Below are positions 19,295 through 28,647 of a stretch of 64,000 bases of DNA, in pieces. Made by a program: the position numbers and the translations under genes. Source of the DNA: Aquabacter sp. L1I39 (lineage in GTDB: Bacteria; Pseudomonadota; Alphaproteobacteria; Rhizobiales; Xanthobacteraceae). How positions within the stretch are numbered: position 1 is the stretch's first letter; each line of letters opens with the position of its first letter. Where the stretch lies: assembly GCF_017742835.1 (NCBI RefSeq), contig NZ_CP072392.1:1321927-1385926 (forward strand). Direction: 5' to 3'. Under the pieces are notes generated by a model. It was not told the DNA's origin. It was given only the letters and a program-made list of their open reading frames with translations, and ran no database searches.

Positions 19295-19522
19295 ATGCGC
19301 GAACTGGTGCGGACCAACGACGTGGTGCTGATTTCGGCGGTGGAATCGCTGCTGCGCGCTGCCGACATCGAGCCCCTGGTCGCTGACACCCATGTGAGCG
19401 TGCTGGAAGGCTCCATCGGCATTCTGCCCCGCCGCATCCTGGTGGTGGACGAGGATTATGCCCCCGCCCGGCGCCTGCTGACGGACGCCGATCTCGGCCA
19501 TGTGCTCTATGACGGTCCCTGA
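19295..19522 (+). CDS. DUF2007 family small protein
   Basis: A 75-residue protein matching the DUF2007 (putative signal-transducing) pattern: ELVRTNDVVLISAVESLLRAADI near the start and a C-terminal RILVVDEDYAPARRLL. A frame continues upstream, but ATG 19295 begins the conserved domain. It overlaps the methyltransferase start by 14 bp. This DUF2007-methyltransferase-peptidase order after a divergent ispB is commonly seen in rhizobia. The biochemical role is unknown. Confidence 0.78.
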   Translation: MRELVRTNDVVLISAVESLLRAADIEPLVADTHVSVLEGSIGILPRRILVVDEDYAPARRLLTDADLGHVLYDGP

Positions 19523-20264
19523 CGGCCTCACCCGTGACCTTGTGCTCGGGGGGCGGCTTGCCCTTCTCCAGCCGGCGCGGGGCCATCGCGTCGGACACGA
19601 CGCCATGCTGCTGGCCGCCTCTGCTCCTGCGGGCGCGCGCCGCCTCGTCGATCTCGGCGCCGGCATCGGCAGTGCAGGCCTTGCCGCTCTCGCGCGGCTG
19701 CCGGAAGCCACCGGCCATCTGGTGGAGATCGCCCCGGAGCTGGCGGCGCTGGCCCGCCTGAATGCGGAGCAGAATGGCCTGGGCGATCGCTGTGCCGTGA
19801 CGGTGGCCGACGCGGACCTGCTGGGCCGGCCGGCGGGTCCCGCGGGTTTTGTCGAGGCCTTCGATCTGGTCCTGTCCAACCCGCCCTTCAATGCCGCCGC
19901 CGCCCACCAGCCCTCGCCCCGACCCGGCCGGGCGCTCGCCCACATGGCGGGGGAGGGGCTTCTGGCCCGCTGGATCACCGCCGCCTATCGCTGCCTGGAG
20001 CCGGGGGGCATGCTGGTACTGATCCTGCGGCCGGAGGACCTCCAGACCCTGCTGGAGGGCCTTGCCGGTCGGTTCGGGGCGCTGGAACTGATGGGCGTCC
20101 ACGCCACCCCGGACGCGCCGGCTGTTCGTCTCCTCGCCCGCGCCCGCAAGGGCCGGCGCACGCCGCCCGCCCTTCTGCCGCCGGCGGTGCTGGGCGGCGC
20201 GGGCGGGGAGAGCGGTCTCGCCCGCGCCGTGCTGCGCGACCTCCAGCCTCTCCCTTTTCCTTGA
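19509..20264 (+). CDS. tRNA1(Val) (adenine-N6)-methyltransferase-like enzyme (TrmN6/YfiC family)
   Basis: A 251-residue N6-adenine methyltransferase. Motif I is VDLGAGIGSAGLAALAR (about 43-59), and the catalytic LVLSNPPFNAAA (about 120-131) carries the NPPF motif of N6-adenine or glutamine methylases. The opening GLTRDLVLGGRLALLQPARGHRVGHDAMLLAA is typical of TrmN6-type proteins, which act on A37 of valine tRNA. An ATG three codons upstream is also possible. It is overlapped by the DUF2007 gene. Confidence 0.82.
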   Translation: MTVPDGLTRDLVLGGRLALLQPARGHRVGHDAMLLAASAPAGARRLVDLGAGIGSAGLAALARLPEATGHLVEIAPELAALARLNAEQNGLGDRCAVTVADADLLGRPAGPAGFVEAFDLVLSNPPFNAAAAHQPSPRPGRALAHMAGEGLLARWITAAYRCLEPGGMLVLILRPEDLQTLLEGLAGRFGALELMGVHATPDAPAVRLLARARKGRRTPPALLPPAVLGGAGGESGLARAVLRDLQPLPFP

Positions 20265-20319
20265 CATCGGGCGCAGGCGCCGCCTTGAGGAAGCCACGGG
20301 GCCTTTCTAGATAAGGACC

Positions 20320-21222
20320 ATGACCGACCCCACCTCCGACAGCTTGCTGTCCCGCCTCGCCCGTGCCGCCAGCCCCCTGATGCCCGCATCCTGGAGGCGC
20401 GACATTCCCGTGGTGCCGGTGGTGCGCCTGTCCGGGGCCATCGGCATGTCCACCCCTTTCAATCCGGGCCTGAGCCTTGCCACCGTCTCGCGCAACCTGG
20501 AGCGGGCCTTTGCGGTGAAGAAGGCGCCGGCGGTGGCGCTGATTATCAATTCGCCGGGCGGGTCTCCGGTGCAGTCGCACCTCATCTTCAAGCGCATCCG
20601 CTCGCTCGCCAAGGAGAAGGACAAGCACGTCTTCGCCTTCGTGGAAGACGTGGCGGCCTCTGGCGGCTACATGATCGCCTGCGCGGCGGATGAGATCTTC
20701 GCAGATCCCTCCTCCGTGGTGGGCTCCATTGGCGTCGTCTCCGCCGGCTTTGGCTTCAACAGGCTCATCGACCGCATCGGCATCGATCGCCGGGTGCACA
20801 CCGCCGGCACCCGCAAGGTCATGCTTGACCCCTTCCGCCCGGAGCGGCAGGAGGATGTGGAGCGGCTGCTCGCCCTTCAGGCGGACGTGCACCGCATGTT
20901 CATCGACCTGGTGCGCGAGCGGCGGGGCGCGATCCTGAACGGGCCGGAGGAGGCGCTTTTTTCCGGTGAGTTCTGGGTCGGAACACAGGCTGAGGACCTC
21001 GGCCTCATCGATGATCTCGGCGACCTCCGCACCGTCCTGCGCACCCGCTACGGCGATAAGGTGCGCACCCCCCTCATCGCCCAGGGCGGCTGGTGGCCCC
21101 GCCGGGTGGGGTTAGGCTCCAGCCAGTTGGAGGCCTTTGCCCCGGCCTTCGGGGCGGGCGTCGCCGATGCCGCCTTGGCGCGTCTGGAAGAGCGGGCGCT
21201 TTGGTCGCGCTACGGGCTCTAG
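20320..21222 (+). CDS. S49 family serine peptidase (SppA/SohB-like)
   Basis: A 300-residue peptidase of the signal-peptide peptidase family. Catalytic residues are visible: Ser114 in VAASGGYMIACAADEIFAD and Lys166 in TAGTRKVMLDPF, 52 residues apart, as in the Ser-Lys dyad of Bacillus SppA. INSPGGSPVQS (77-86) shapes the oxyanion region. There is no clear N-terminal membrane anchor, although VVPVVRLSGA is hydrophobic. AAGGACC lies before ATG 20320. It likely degrades membrane-released peptides. Confidence 0.88.
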   Translation: MTDPTSDSLLSRLARAASPLMPASWRRDIPVVPVVRLSGAIGMSTPFNPGLSLATVSRNLERAFAVKKAPAVALIINSPGGSPVQSHLIFKRIRSLAKEKDKHVFAFVEDVAASGGYMIACAADEIFADPSSVVGSIGVVSAGFGFNRLIDRIGIDRRVHTAGTRKVMLDPFRPERQEDVERLLALQADVHRMFIDLVRERRGAILNGPEEALFSGEFWVGTQAEDLGLIDDLGDLRTVLRTRYGDKVRTPLIAQGGWWPRRVGLGSSQLEAFAPAFGAGVADAALARLEERALWSRYGL

Positions 21223-21303
21223 GAGCGGGCTGCCAGCCCGTTTCGCGCGAAACCTGTTTTGTCTCAGTGCGTTGAAGCTTCTATCTGCGTCGGAGCACCT
21301 GCC

Positions 21304-21492
21304 ATGCCGCCCTTTCTCATCGCCGCCGCCGGGGTGATCGGCGCCATCGCCCTTGCCCGGGTGCTCACCCGCGAGGCGCGGCGGGTGAATGACATTCTCG
21401 ATACCCGCCGCACGCCGGGCGATGACGCGCCGGCTGAACGCCTGGAGCGGGACCCCGCCACCGGCGAGTATCGCCCGCGCCCTCGCGGCTGA
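21304..21492 (+). CDS. Small membrane-anchored hypothetical protein (62 aa)
   Basis: The first 20 residues (PPFLIAAAGVIGAIALARVL) form a single membrane helix, followed by a charged, Arg/Asp/Pro-rich cytoplasmic tail ending ERDPATGEYRPRPRG. The arrangement recurs in short rhizobial proteins, but I cannot name the family. ATG 21304 was chosen over a start 45 bp upstream because the hydrophobic segment begins there. Confidence 0.55.
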   Translation: MPPFLIAAAGVIGAIALARVLTREARRVNDILDTRRTPGDDAPAERLERDPATGEYRPRPRG

Positions 21493-21654
21493 CTATACGT
21501 AAGCTCTTGGCAGCTCTTGGCGGAAAGGGGCCGCTGAGGCTTGATCTGGAACGGTTCTGAACGGCATATCTTACCGCGATTTCATTAAACCCGCGGCCGG
21601 CTGTGGGCTATTCTAGGGTCAGTCCAAATCATGAGCCGGGCCACGGAAGACCAG

Positions 21655-22869
21655 ATGCTGCAAAAGACCGAGGCGGGTGGATATGTGAAGCCTCCCGTCA
21701 AGCGCAGGGGGCGGTCGCGCTGGGTGTGGGGCATCGGCCTGCTGCTGGTGCTCGGAGCGGCCGGCGGCGGCTATTATCTCTATGGCCGGGGCACCGGAAG
21801 TCAGGCCCAGGAAATCGCCACCACGCCCGTGGTGCGGGGTGACATCGAGCAGACCGTCACCGCGCTCGCAACCATCAAGCCCAAGACCTATGTGGATGTG
21901 GGAACTCAGGTTTCCGGCCAGCTGCGCAAGGTGATGGTGGAGATTGGCGACGCCGTCCAGCAGGGCACCCAGCTCGCCCAGATCGACCCCACCGTCTACC
22001 AGACCCGTGTGATCGGCGATCAGGCCCAACTGGACAATCTGAAGGCTCAGCTCGCCCAGCAGAAGGCGCAGTTGGAACTGGACCGCCTGCGGGACAGTCG
22101 CGCCTCCCGGCTCCTCGCCACCCAAGCCGGCAGCCAGGATACGGCGGATGCCGCCGCCGCCACGGTGCGGATCGGCGAGGCGAAGATCGCGGCCCTGGAA
22201 GCCCAGATCAAGCAGACCCAGGCGACGCTCGATGGCGACATCGCCAATCTCGGCTACACCAAGATCTATGCCCCCATGTCCGGCACGGTGGTCTCCACCA
22301 GCGCCACCGAGGGGCAGACGCTGAATGCCAACCAGACCGCCCCCATCATCCTGCGGATCGCCGATCTCGACACCATGCAGGTGTGGGCGCAGGTGACGGA
22401 AGCGGACATTCCAAAGATCAAGGTGGGCATGCCGGTCTATTTCACCACGCTCGGCATGCCCGACCGGCGCTTTTCCGCCAAGGTGGTGCAGATCTTGCCG
22501 ACGCCCGACACGGTGAACGATGTGGTGCTCTACAACGTCCTCATCGACGTGCCCAATCCCGACCGGGTGCTGATGACCTCCATGAGCGCCCAGGTCTTCT
22601 TCATGCTGGATGCCGCCCGCAACGCCCTGCTGGTGCCGGCCTCCGCGGTGCGGCCGGCGGCGCGGGGCGCTCGGAGGGAGGCCCGCAACGAGGCGGTGGT
22701 GCGCGTGCTGGTGGACGGCAAGGTGGAGCCGCGCACGGTGAAGACGGGCCTCTCCAATCGCGGCCAGGTGCAGATCCTGGAGGGGCTGAATGAGGGCGAC
22801 CGGGTGGTGACCACCCCCGACACCACCCCGCAGCGCCCCTCCGGCCCCATGCCGCCGAGGCTGTTTTGA
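21655..22869 (+). CDS. macA: MacA-like periplasmic adaptor of a MacAB-type exporter
   Basis: A 404-residue membrane fusion protein. A basic N-terminus precedes a membrane anchor (WVWGIGLLLVLGAAGGGYYLYG, about 20-41). The barrel-sandwich half TYVDVGTQVSGQLRKVMVEIGDAVQQGTQLAQID, a coiled-coil hairpin, the second half YAPMSGTVVSTSATEGQTLNANQ, and a beta-barrel follow in the order typical of MacA. ATG 21655 has GGAAG six bases upstream; ATG 21631 (eight residues more) lacks one. Stop and macB start overlap as TTGA. Confidence 0.87.
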   Translation: MLQKTEAGGYVKPPVKRRGRSRWVWGIGLLLVLGAAGGGYYLYGRGTGSQAQEIATTPVVRGDIEQTVTALATIKPKTYVDVGTQVSGQLRKVMVEIGDAVQQGTQLAQIDPTVYQTRVIGDQAQLDNLKAQLAQQKAQLELDRLRDSRASRLLATQAGSQDTADAAAATVRIGEAKIAALEAQIKQTQATLDGDIANLGYTKIYAPMSGTVVSTSATEGQTLNANQTAPIILRIADLDTMQVWAQVTEADIPKIKVGMPVYFTTLGMPDRRFSAKVVQILPTPDTVNDVVLYNVLIDVPNPDRVLMTSMSAQVFFMLDAARNALLVPASAVRPAARGARREARNEAVVRVLVDGKVEPRTVKTGLSNRGQVQILEGLNEGDRVVTTPDTTPQRPSGPMPPRLF

Positions 22870-24857
22870 GCGAGACCGCCTTTCCCCACGTGGAGGCGCC
22901 GGCCGCCGGGCGGGTGCCCGAGCCCCTGCTGCGGCTCAACCATGTGAGCAAGGTCTATCCCAGCGGCGAAACCGTTGTGCGGGCTTTGGATGATGTCTCG
23001 CTCACCATCATGCCCGGCGAGTATGTGGCCATCATGGGCCAGTCGGGCTCCGGCAAGTCCACGCTCATGAACATCATGGGCTGCCTAGACCGGCCCACCA
23101 TGGGCGAATACTGGGTCATGGGGCGGGACGTCTCCGAGTTCGGCCCCGACGAACTGGCGGCGCTGCGCTGCCGCACCTTCGGCTTCGTCTTCCAGCGCTA
23201 CAATCTTCTGCCCTCCATCTCGGCGGAGGAGAATGTGGAGATCCCCGCCATCTATGCCGGCCGGCCCAAGCTGGAGCGGCTGGAGCGGGCGCGGGAGCTG
23301 CTCGGCCGCCTCGGGCTTGCCGAACGGGCGGACCATCGCCCCTCCCAATTGTCCGGTGGCCAGCAGCAGCGCGTTTCCATCGCCCGCGCCCTCATGAACG
23401 AAGCCCCGGTGGTGCTTGCCGACGAGCCCACGGGAGCGCTCGACAGCCGCTCGGGCGCCGAGGTGCTGGAATTGCTCGCGGAGCTGAACCGGGAAGGGCG
23501 GACCATCCTTCTCATCACCCATGATCCGCAGGTGGCCGAGCATGCCAACCGGGTGGTGCGCCTGCAGGACGGGCGTATCCTCTCGGACGAGACCAAGGTT
23601 CCGACGCCGGTGCGGCCGGAGGCGGCGGAAGCCGCCAAGCGGCTGAAGATGCGCAACAATCTTCTGCCCGACATGGCCGATGCGGTGAAGATGGCGTTCC
23701 GCTCCATGCGCGCCAACCTGTTCCGCACCATCCTCACCTTGCTGGGCGTCATCATCGGTGTGGCGGCGGTCATCGCCATGCTGGCCATTGGCCAGGGTAG
23801 CAAGCAATCGGTCCTGGACCGCATCGCCTCCATGGGCACCAACCTTTTGGTGGTGCGGCCGGGGGCGCCGGGCATCCGCAGCACGGGCGCCAATGCCTCT
23901 CTGACGCCGGAGGATGCTGAGGCCATTGCCGCGGAAGTGCCGAACATATTGGCGGTGTCCCCGGAGCGCTACGCCAATGCCACGGCCCGCGTCGGCAATA
24001 TCGATTATGCCACCCAGATCCAAGGCGCGAGCCCAGGCTATACGGTGGCGCGGGAATGGCCGATCGCCCAGGGTACCATGTTCACCGAGGCGGACTTGGA
24101 CAGTTACGCGCCCGTGGTGGTGCTGGGCCAGACGGTGGCGCGGGTCATGTTTCCGGATGGCAAGAGCCCGCTCGGGCGCTACATCCTCATCAAGAACGTC
24201 CCCTATGAGGTGATCGGCGTGCTCGCCCCGCGCGGGGCCAATGCCTTCGGCATGGACCAGGACGACCTGGTGCTGATACCGCTCTCCACCGGTTTCATGC
24301 GCGTCTTCGGCCGGCGCTATTTGAACGCCATCACCGTGGCGGTGGAGGATGTGGACCGCATCGACGAGACGCAGGAAGCCATCACCGTGCTGCTGCGTCA
24401 GCGGCACAAGGCGGATGACTTCCAGATCCGCAACACCGCCTCCATCCTGGAAACAGCCACCGCCACGGCCGACACGCTGACGCGCCTGCTCGCCTCGGTG
24501 GCGGCCATCTCGCTGCTGGTGGGGGGCATCGGGGTGATGAACATCATGCTGGTGAGCGTGACCGAGCGCACCCGGGAAATCGGCATCCGCATGGCCACCG
24601 GGGCGCGGCGCTCCAACATCATGCTGCAGTTCAACACCGAGGCGCTGGTGATCTGCGGCTTCGGCGGGCTGGTGGGGGTGGCGCTGGGGCTCGGAGCGGC
24701 GCTGCTGCTCAAGAGCTTCGGCGCGCTGGTGATCTTCAGCGCCGGGCCGCCGCTGCTGGCGTTCGGCTGCGCCTTCCTCACCGGCTTCGTGTTCGGCTAT
24801 CTGCCGGCGCGCAAGGCCTCGCGGCTCGATCCGGTGGCGGCGCTGGCCTACGAATAG
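22866..24857 (+). CDS. macB: MacB-like ABC exporter (ATPase fused to permease)
   Basis: A 663-residue fusion. Residues about 20-250 are the ABC domain: Walker A GQSGSGKST (58-66), signature LSGGQQQRVSIARAL, Walker B VVLADEPTGALD and H-loop ITHDPQ. A first membrane helix (LFRTILTLLGVIIGVAAVIAMLAIG), a large periplasmic domain, and three C-terminal helices follow, with GVMNIMLVSVTERTREIGIRMATGARR the MacB/FtsX signature. Initiation is TTG, overlapping the macA stop codon by four bases. The MacAB pair probably drives export of a peptide, toxin or siderophore through a TolC-like channel; substrate unknown. Confidence 0.9.
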   Translation: MSETAFPHVEAPAAGRVPEPLLRLNHVSKVYPSGETVVRALDDVSLTIMPGEYVAIMGQSGSGKSTLMNIMGCLDRPTMGEYWVMGRDVSEFGPDELAALRCRTFGFVFQRYNLLPSISAEENVEIPAIYAGRPKLERLERARELLGRLGLAERADHRPSQLSGGQQQRVSIARALMNEAPVVLADEPTGALDSRSGAEVLELLAELNREGRTILLITHDPQVAEHANRVVRLQDGRILSDETKVPTPVRPEAAEAAKRLKMRNNLLPDMADAVKMAFRSMRANLFRTILTLLGVIIGVAAVIAMLAIGQGSKQSVLDRIASMGTNLLVVRPGAPGIRSTGANASLTPEDAEAIAAEVPNILAVSPERYANATARVGNIDYATQIQGASPGYTVAREWPIAQGTMFTEADLDSYAPVVVLGQTVARVMFPDGKSPLGRYILIKNVPYEVIGVLAPRGANAFGMDQDDLVLIPLSTGFMRVFGRRYLNAITVAVEDVDRIDETQEAITVLLRQRHKADDFQIRNTASILETATATADTLTRLLASVAAISLLVGGIGVMNIMLVSVTERTREIGIRMATGARRSNIMLQFNTEALVICGFGGLVGVALGLGAALLLKSFGALVIFSAGPPLLAFGCAFLTGFVFGYLPARKASRLDPVAALAYE

Positions 24858-24863
24858 GCCGGC

Positions 24864-24908
24864 GCCGGGCTTGGCTGCGCGGCAGATGCGCGCCCGGCCA
24901 AGCCGGGC
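24864..24908. terminator. Hairpin between convergent macB and tctC genes
   Basis: Arms GCCGGGCTTGGC and GCCAAGCCGGGC form a 12-bp stem with one mismatch, 7 bp after the macB stop. No T-run follows on either strand, so termination is possible but weak. Confidence 0.4.
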
Positions 24909-24927
24909 GCGCCGCGCTCGAACGTCT

Positions 24928-25917
24928 TCACTCCACCTTGCCGATGGCCTGCACCGCCTTGACGAGACGGGCACTGTCGGCAGCCACGAAGGCCGTGAAC
25001 TGGGCTTCGTCCTGGTAAGCGGGCGGGCTGCCGGCATTTTCCAGGATCCGCACCACGTCAGGTGAGTGCACGGCGGTCTTCACCGCAGTCCCCAGCTTCT
25101 CCTGCACGGGCTTGGGCACGCCCACCGGCAGGAACAGGCCGGCCCAGATGTAGAATTCCACATCCTTGTAGCCCAGTTCCTGGAAGGTGGGCACGTCGGG
25201 ATAGGCCTCGGCCCGCTTGGCGCCGAAGCAGGCCAGCACGCGCAGCTTGTCCTGGAAGGGCTTCAGAGGACCGGGGGCGGAGGCGAGCGCCTGCACCTGC
25301 CCGCCCACGAGGGCCGTCAGGGCCGGTCCACCGCCCTGATAGGGCACATGCAGCATGTCGATGCCCGCCGCTGTGGTGAACATGGCCATGGAAACATGGA
25401 GCGTGCCATAGAGGCCCGACGAGCCATAGGTGATCTTGCCCGGATTGGCCTTTGCGTCGGCGACCAGATCCGCCACCGACTTCCAGGGCGCGGAAGCGGG
25501 CACCACCAGCACGGTGGGATCGGCGAGCACGCGGGCCAGCGGCTGGAGCTGGCTCATTTCATAGCTGGAGGGACGACCGGAAATACGCGCCGCCTCCGGC
25601 AGCACCGCCACCGAGGACAAGGTCATCAGCATCGTATAGCCGTCCGGCGCGGCCTTGGCGGCCTGGCCGTTGCCGATGGCGCCGCCGGCGCCACCCTTGT
25701 TCTCCACCACCACGGGCTGGCCGAGAAGCGTATTGAGCGCATTCGCCACCGGACGCGCCGCAAGGTCTGCCTGCCCGCCCGGAGGGAAGGGCACGATCAT
25801 CGTAATGGAACGGCTCGGCCACGCGGCTTGCGCGAAAGCAGGGGCGGCCGACAATCCGGCTGTGCTGGCGATGGCAGGAAGAGCCGCGATTCCTTTAAGG
25901 AAATGGCGACGATCCAT
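24928..25917 (-). CDS. Bug/TctC family periplasmic solute-binding protein
   Basis: A 329-residue tripartite tricarboxylate transporter receptor. The N-terminus DRRHFLKGIAALPAIASTAG is a signal peptide with a twin-arginine-like RRHFLK motif, so Tat export is possible. The mature part begins AWPSRSITMIVPFPPGGQADLAARPVA, and the family hallmarks VVENKGGAGGAIG, GSSGLYGTLHVSMAMF and VPYQGGGPALTAL are present. ATG 25917 has GGAGGA upstream; an upstream in-frame ATG (25980) would put a basic stretch before the signal. No TctA/TctB membrane partners are nearby, as is usual for orphan Bug proteins. The ligand, probably a carboxylate, is unknown. Confidence 0.87.
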   Translation of the reverse strand: MDRRHFLKGIAALPAIASTAGLSAAPAFAQAAWPSRSITMIVPFPPGGQADLAARPVANALNTLLGQPVVVENKGGAGGAIGNGQAAKAAPDGYTMLMTLSSVAVLPEAARISGRPSSYEMSQLQPLARVLADPTVLVVPASAPWKSVADLVADAKANPGKITYGSSGLYGTLHVSMAMFTTAAGIDMLHVPYQGGGPALTALVGGQVQALASAPGPLKPFQDKLRVLACFGAKRAEAYPDVPTFQELGYKDVEFYIWAGLFLPVGVPKPVQEKLGTAVKTAVHSPDVVRILENAGSPPAYQDEAQFTAFVAADSARLVKAVQAIGKVE

Positions 25918-25988
25918 TGTGTTTCCTCCGATCCATATCTTGTTGGATCGGACCATACGCAGGGGAATTGTCGATTTCATCCCTTTTA

Positions 25989-26016
25989 TTGGTGCACCAT
26001 TATTTGGTGCACCATT
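25989..26016. promoter_or_regulatory. Tandem palindromic operator-like sites before the TctC gene
   Basis: Two copies of TTGGTGCACCATT lie 15 bp apart (starts 25989 and 26004), about 72-99 bp upstream of the TctC start. The core TGGTGCACCA is a perfect palindrome resembling GntR-family operators of the TGGT..ACCA kind. The regulator is not identified. Confidence 0.5.
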
Positions 26017-26090
26017 TCGCGTTGCAGTGGAAATGCCGCTTCAGAACGATGGGCGAGGACCGGGCGTGCCTGCGCCTTCCCGTCCGCCCC

Positions 26091-28502
26091 TCACAGCGCC
26101 CGCAAATGCCGCATGGGACGGCCCGGTGCGATGGCCTGGGCGGCGGCGACGATGGCGGCGGCGTCCAGGCCGTGATGGCGGTAGAGATCATCCAGCGTGC
26201 CGGTCTGGCCGAAATGCTCGACGCCCAGCGCCCGCACCCGGTGGCCATGCACCGAACCCAGCCAGCCCAGCGTCGCCGGATGGCCGTCAATGACCGTCAC
26301 GAGGCCGCAATGGCGGGGCAGGGGGGCGAGCAGGCGCTCCACATGGCTTTGCGCCTGCATCTGCCCGCGCTCGCGGGCCCGGGAGGCGGCGGTCCAGCCG
26401 GCATTGAGGCGATCGGCGGAGGTGACGGCGAGGAGGCCCACGTCGCGCCGATCCTCCGCCATCATCCCCACGGCCGCGATGGCCTCGGGCGTGACGGCGC
26501 CTTGCACGGCCACCACCACCTCGCAATTGGGACCGGGTTCGCGCAGCCAATAGGCGCCGTCCACCATATGGCGCTTCTGCGTCTCGGAGAGCGTGCGCCG
26601 GGGCTGTTCGAGGCTGCGGGTGGAGAGGCGGAAATAGACCGAGCCGCCGGTCTCGTCCCGCAGCCAGTTGCGCTCGTCCGGCTCGCCGGCGCCGTCACGC
26701 TGCACATAATCGAAGGCGAAGTGCATGAGCACCGCCAGTTCGTCCACGAAGGCCGGCTCGAAGGAGGCGAGCCCGTCCTGCGCCATGCCGATGAGCGGCG
26801 TGGAGACGGACTGGTGCGCTCCGCCCTCGGGGGCGAGCGTGATGCCGGAGGGGGTGGCCACCAGGATGAAGCGGGCATCCTGGTAACAGGCATAGTTCAG
26901 CGCATCGAGGCCGCGGCAGATGAAAGGATCATAGAGCGTCCCCACCGGGATCAGCCGCGCCCCGAACAGGGAATGGGACAGACCCAGCGCCGAGAGCATC
27001 AGGAACAGGTTCATCTCGGCAATGCCCAGCTCCATATGCTGGCCCTTGGGCGAGAAGTCCCAGTTGAAGGTGGAGGGGATGCGCTCGCGCTTGAACACGT
27101 CCGGCAAGGCGCGCTCTGCGAACAGGCCGCGCCGGTTCACCCAGGGACCCAAATTGGTGGAGACGGTGACGTCCGGCGAGGTGGTGACGATGCGATTGGC
27201 CAGCCCGCTGTCGCCCTTGGCGAGATCCTGGAGGATCAGGCCGAAGCCGGCCTGGGTGGACAGGGTCGCATTGGGCGGGGTGGGCAGGTCCGGCACGGCA
27301 AGCGCCGGCGCCGTGAAGCGGCGGGTGCCCTCGCGGCGGAAGGGCACCTGCTGCAGGAAGGCGTCCAGCACGTCGGCGGGCAGGCGGGTGCCCTCGAAGG
27401 GCTCCCATTCCTGGCCGGGCCGGATGTTCATGGCGGCCCGCAGGCTTTCCATCTGCGTCGGCGTCATGAGGCCGGCATGGTTGTCCTTGTGGCCGGCCAG
27501 CGGCAGGCCGAACCCCTTCACCGTGTAGCAGAGGAAGCAGACTGGCCGGTCATGGTCGATGGAATCGAAAGCCTCCATGATGGTGGGCAAATCATGCCCG
27601 CCCAGATTGGTCATGAGGGCGGAGAGTTCCGCGTCCGAGCGCTTCTCGATCAAGGCGGTGACATCGCCCTGGTCGCCCAGATCGTCCAGGAGGCGCTTGC
27701 GCCAGGCCGCGCCGCCCTGGAAGGTCAAGGCCGAGTATTCCGTGTTGGGGCAGGTGTCGATCCAGTGCTTCAGCGCCGCCCCGCCGGGCTCGCGGAAGGC
27801 GGCCTGTTGGAGCGAGCCGTATTTCAGGATCACCACCTGCCAGCCCATGGCCTCGAAGATGCCGACGAAGCGCTCATAGAGCCCCTCGCGCACCACGGCA
27901 TCCAGGCTCTGGCGGTTATAGTCGACGATCCACCAGGTGTTGCGGACGTCGTGCTTCCAGCCCTCCAGCAACGCCTCGAAGACATTGCCTTCGTCCAGCT
28001 CCGCATCGCCCACCAGCGCCACCATGCGCCCTTCGGGCCGCCCGCCGGCGAGGCCATGGGCGTGGACATAGTCCTGGGCGAGGCTGGCAAACAAAGTCTG
28101 CGCCACGCCGAGGCCCACCGAGCCGGTGGAGAAGTCCACGTCGTCCGTGTCCTTGGTGCGGGAGGGATAGGACTGGGCGCCCTTGAAGCCGCGGAAGGTC
28201 TCCAGCTTCTCCTGGGTCTGGTTGCCCAGGAGATATTGGATGGCGTGGAAGATGGGGCTGGCATGGGGCTTCACCGCCACCCGGTCCTGCGGCCGCAGGG
28301 TGTGGAAGTAGAGCGCCGTCATGATGGTGGCGAGGGATGCTGAGGAGGCCTGGTGTCCCCCCACCTTCAGGCCGTCGGTGCTGGGCCGCAGATGGTTGGC
28401 ATTGTGGATGGTCCAGCTCGCCAGCCACAGCACCTTGCGCTCCAGCTCGGCGAGGATCTCGATCTCAGTGGGGCGGGCGGCCTGGTGGGGGCGGGCGGCC
28501 AT
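26091..28502 (-). CDS. AceE-like homodimeric 2-oxoacid dehydrogenase E1 / transketolase-like thiamine enzyme
   Basis: An 803-residue thiamine-diphosphate enzyme of the AceE type. The TPP motif GDAELDEGN is at 165-173 with the closing VDYN about 25 residues later. Substrate-channel histidines are seen in IHNANHLRPSTDGLKVGGHQASSAS (about 32-56). The C-terminal half holds the pyrimidine-binding domain (QHMELGIAEMNLFLMLSALGLS). It lies divergent from an Lrp/AsnC regulator, the arrangement of Pseudomonas putida mdeB-mdeR, where the E1 homolog is tied to 2-oxobutyrate made from methionine by MdeA. No mdeA-like gene or E2/E3 is in the window. It could also serve another 2-oxoacid. AAGGAG precedes ATG 28502. 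Confidence 0.8.
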   Translation of the reverse strand: MAARPHQAARPTEIEILAELERKVLWLASWTIHNANHLRPSTDGLKVGGHQASSASLATIMTALYFHTLRPQDRVAVKPHASPIFHAIQYLLGNQTQEKLETFRGFKGAQSYPSRTKDTDDVDFSTGSVGLGVAQTLFASLAQDYVHAHGLAGGRPEGRMVALVGDAELDEGNVFEALLEGWKHDVRNTWWIVDYNRQSLDAVVREGLYERFVGIFEAMGWQVVILKYGSLQQAAFREPGGAALKHWIDTCPNTEYSALTFQGGAAWRKRLLDDLGDQGDVTALIEKRSDAELSALMTNLGGHDLPTIMEAFDSIDHDRPVCFLCYTVKGFGLPLAGHKDNHAGLMTPTQMESLRAAMNIRPGQEWEPFEGTRLPADVLDAFLQQVPFRREGTRRFTAPALAVPDLPTPPNATLSTQAGFGLILQDLAKGDSGLANRIVTTSPDVTVSTNLGPWVNRRGLFAERALPDVFKRERIPSTFNWDFSPKGQHMELGIAEMNLFLMLSALGLSHSLFGARLIPVGTLYDPFICRGLDALNYACYQDARFILVATPSGITLAPEGGAHQSVSTPLIGMAQDGLASFEPAFVDELAVLMHFAFDYVQRDGAGEPDERNWLRDETGGSVYFRLSTRSLEQPRRTLSETQKRHMVDGAYWLREPGPNCEVVVAVQGAVTPEAIAAVGMMAEDRRDVGLLAVTSADRLNAGWTAASRARERGQMQAQSHVERLLAPLPRHCGLVTVIDGHPATLGWLGSVHGHRVRALGVEHFGQTGTLDDLYRHHGLDAAAIVAAAQAIAPGRPMRHLRAL

Positions 28503-28647
28503 TTGCGGCTCCTTGGAAGTGATGATCCGGTCGGTTCGCGCACTATAAGGCGGGTCGTTCGCTCGTTTATGTCGAATTCGGGCTGCTTGACTGTTGATCT
28601 TGGTCCATATTGCCGCGAAATGGGCTCAGCTTGGCAGAAACGTGCAG

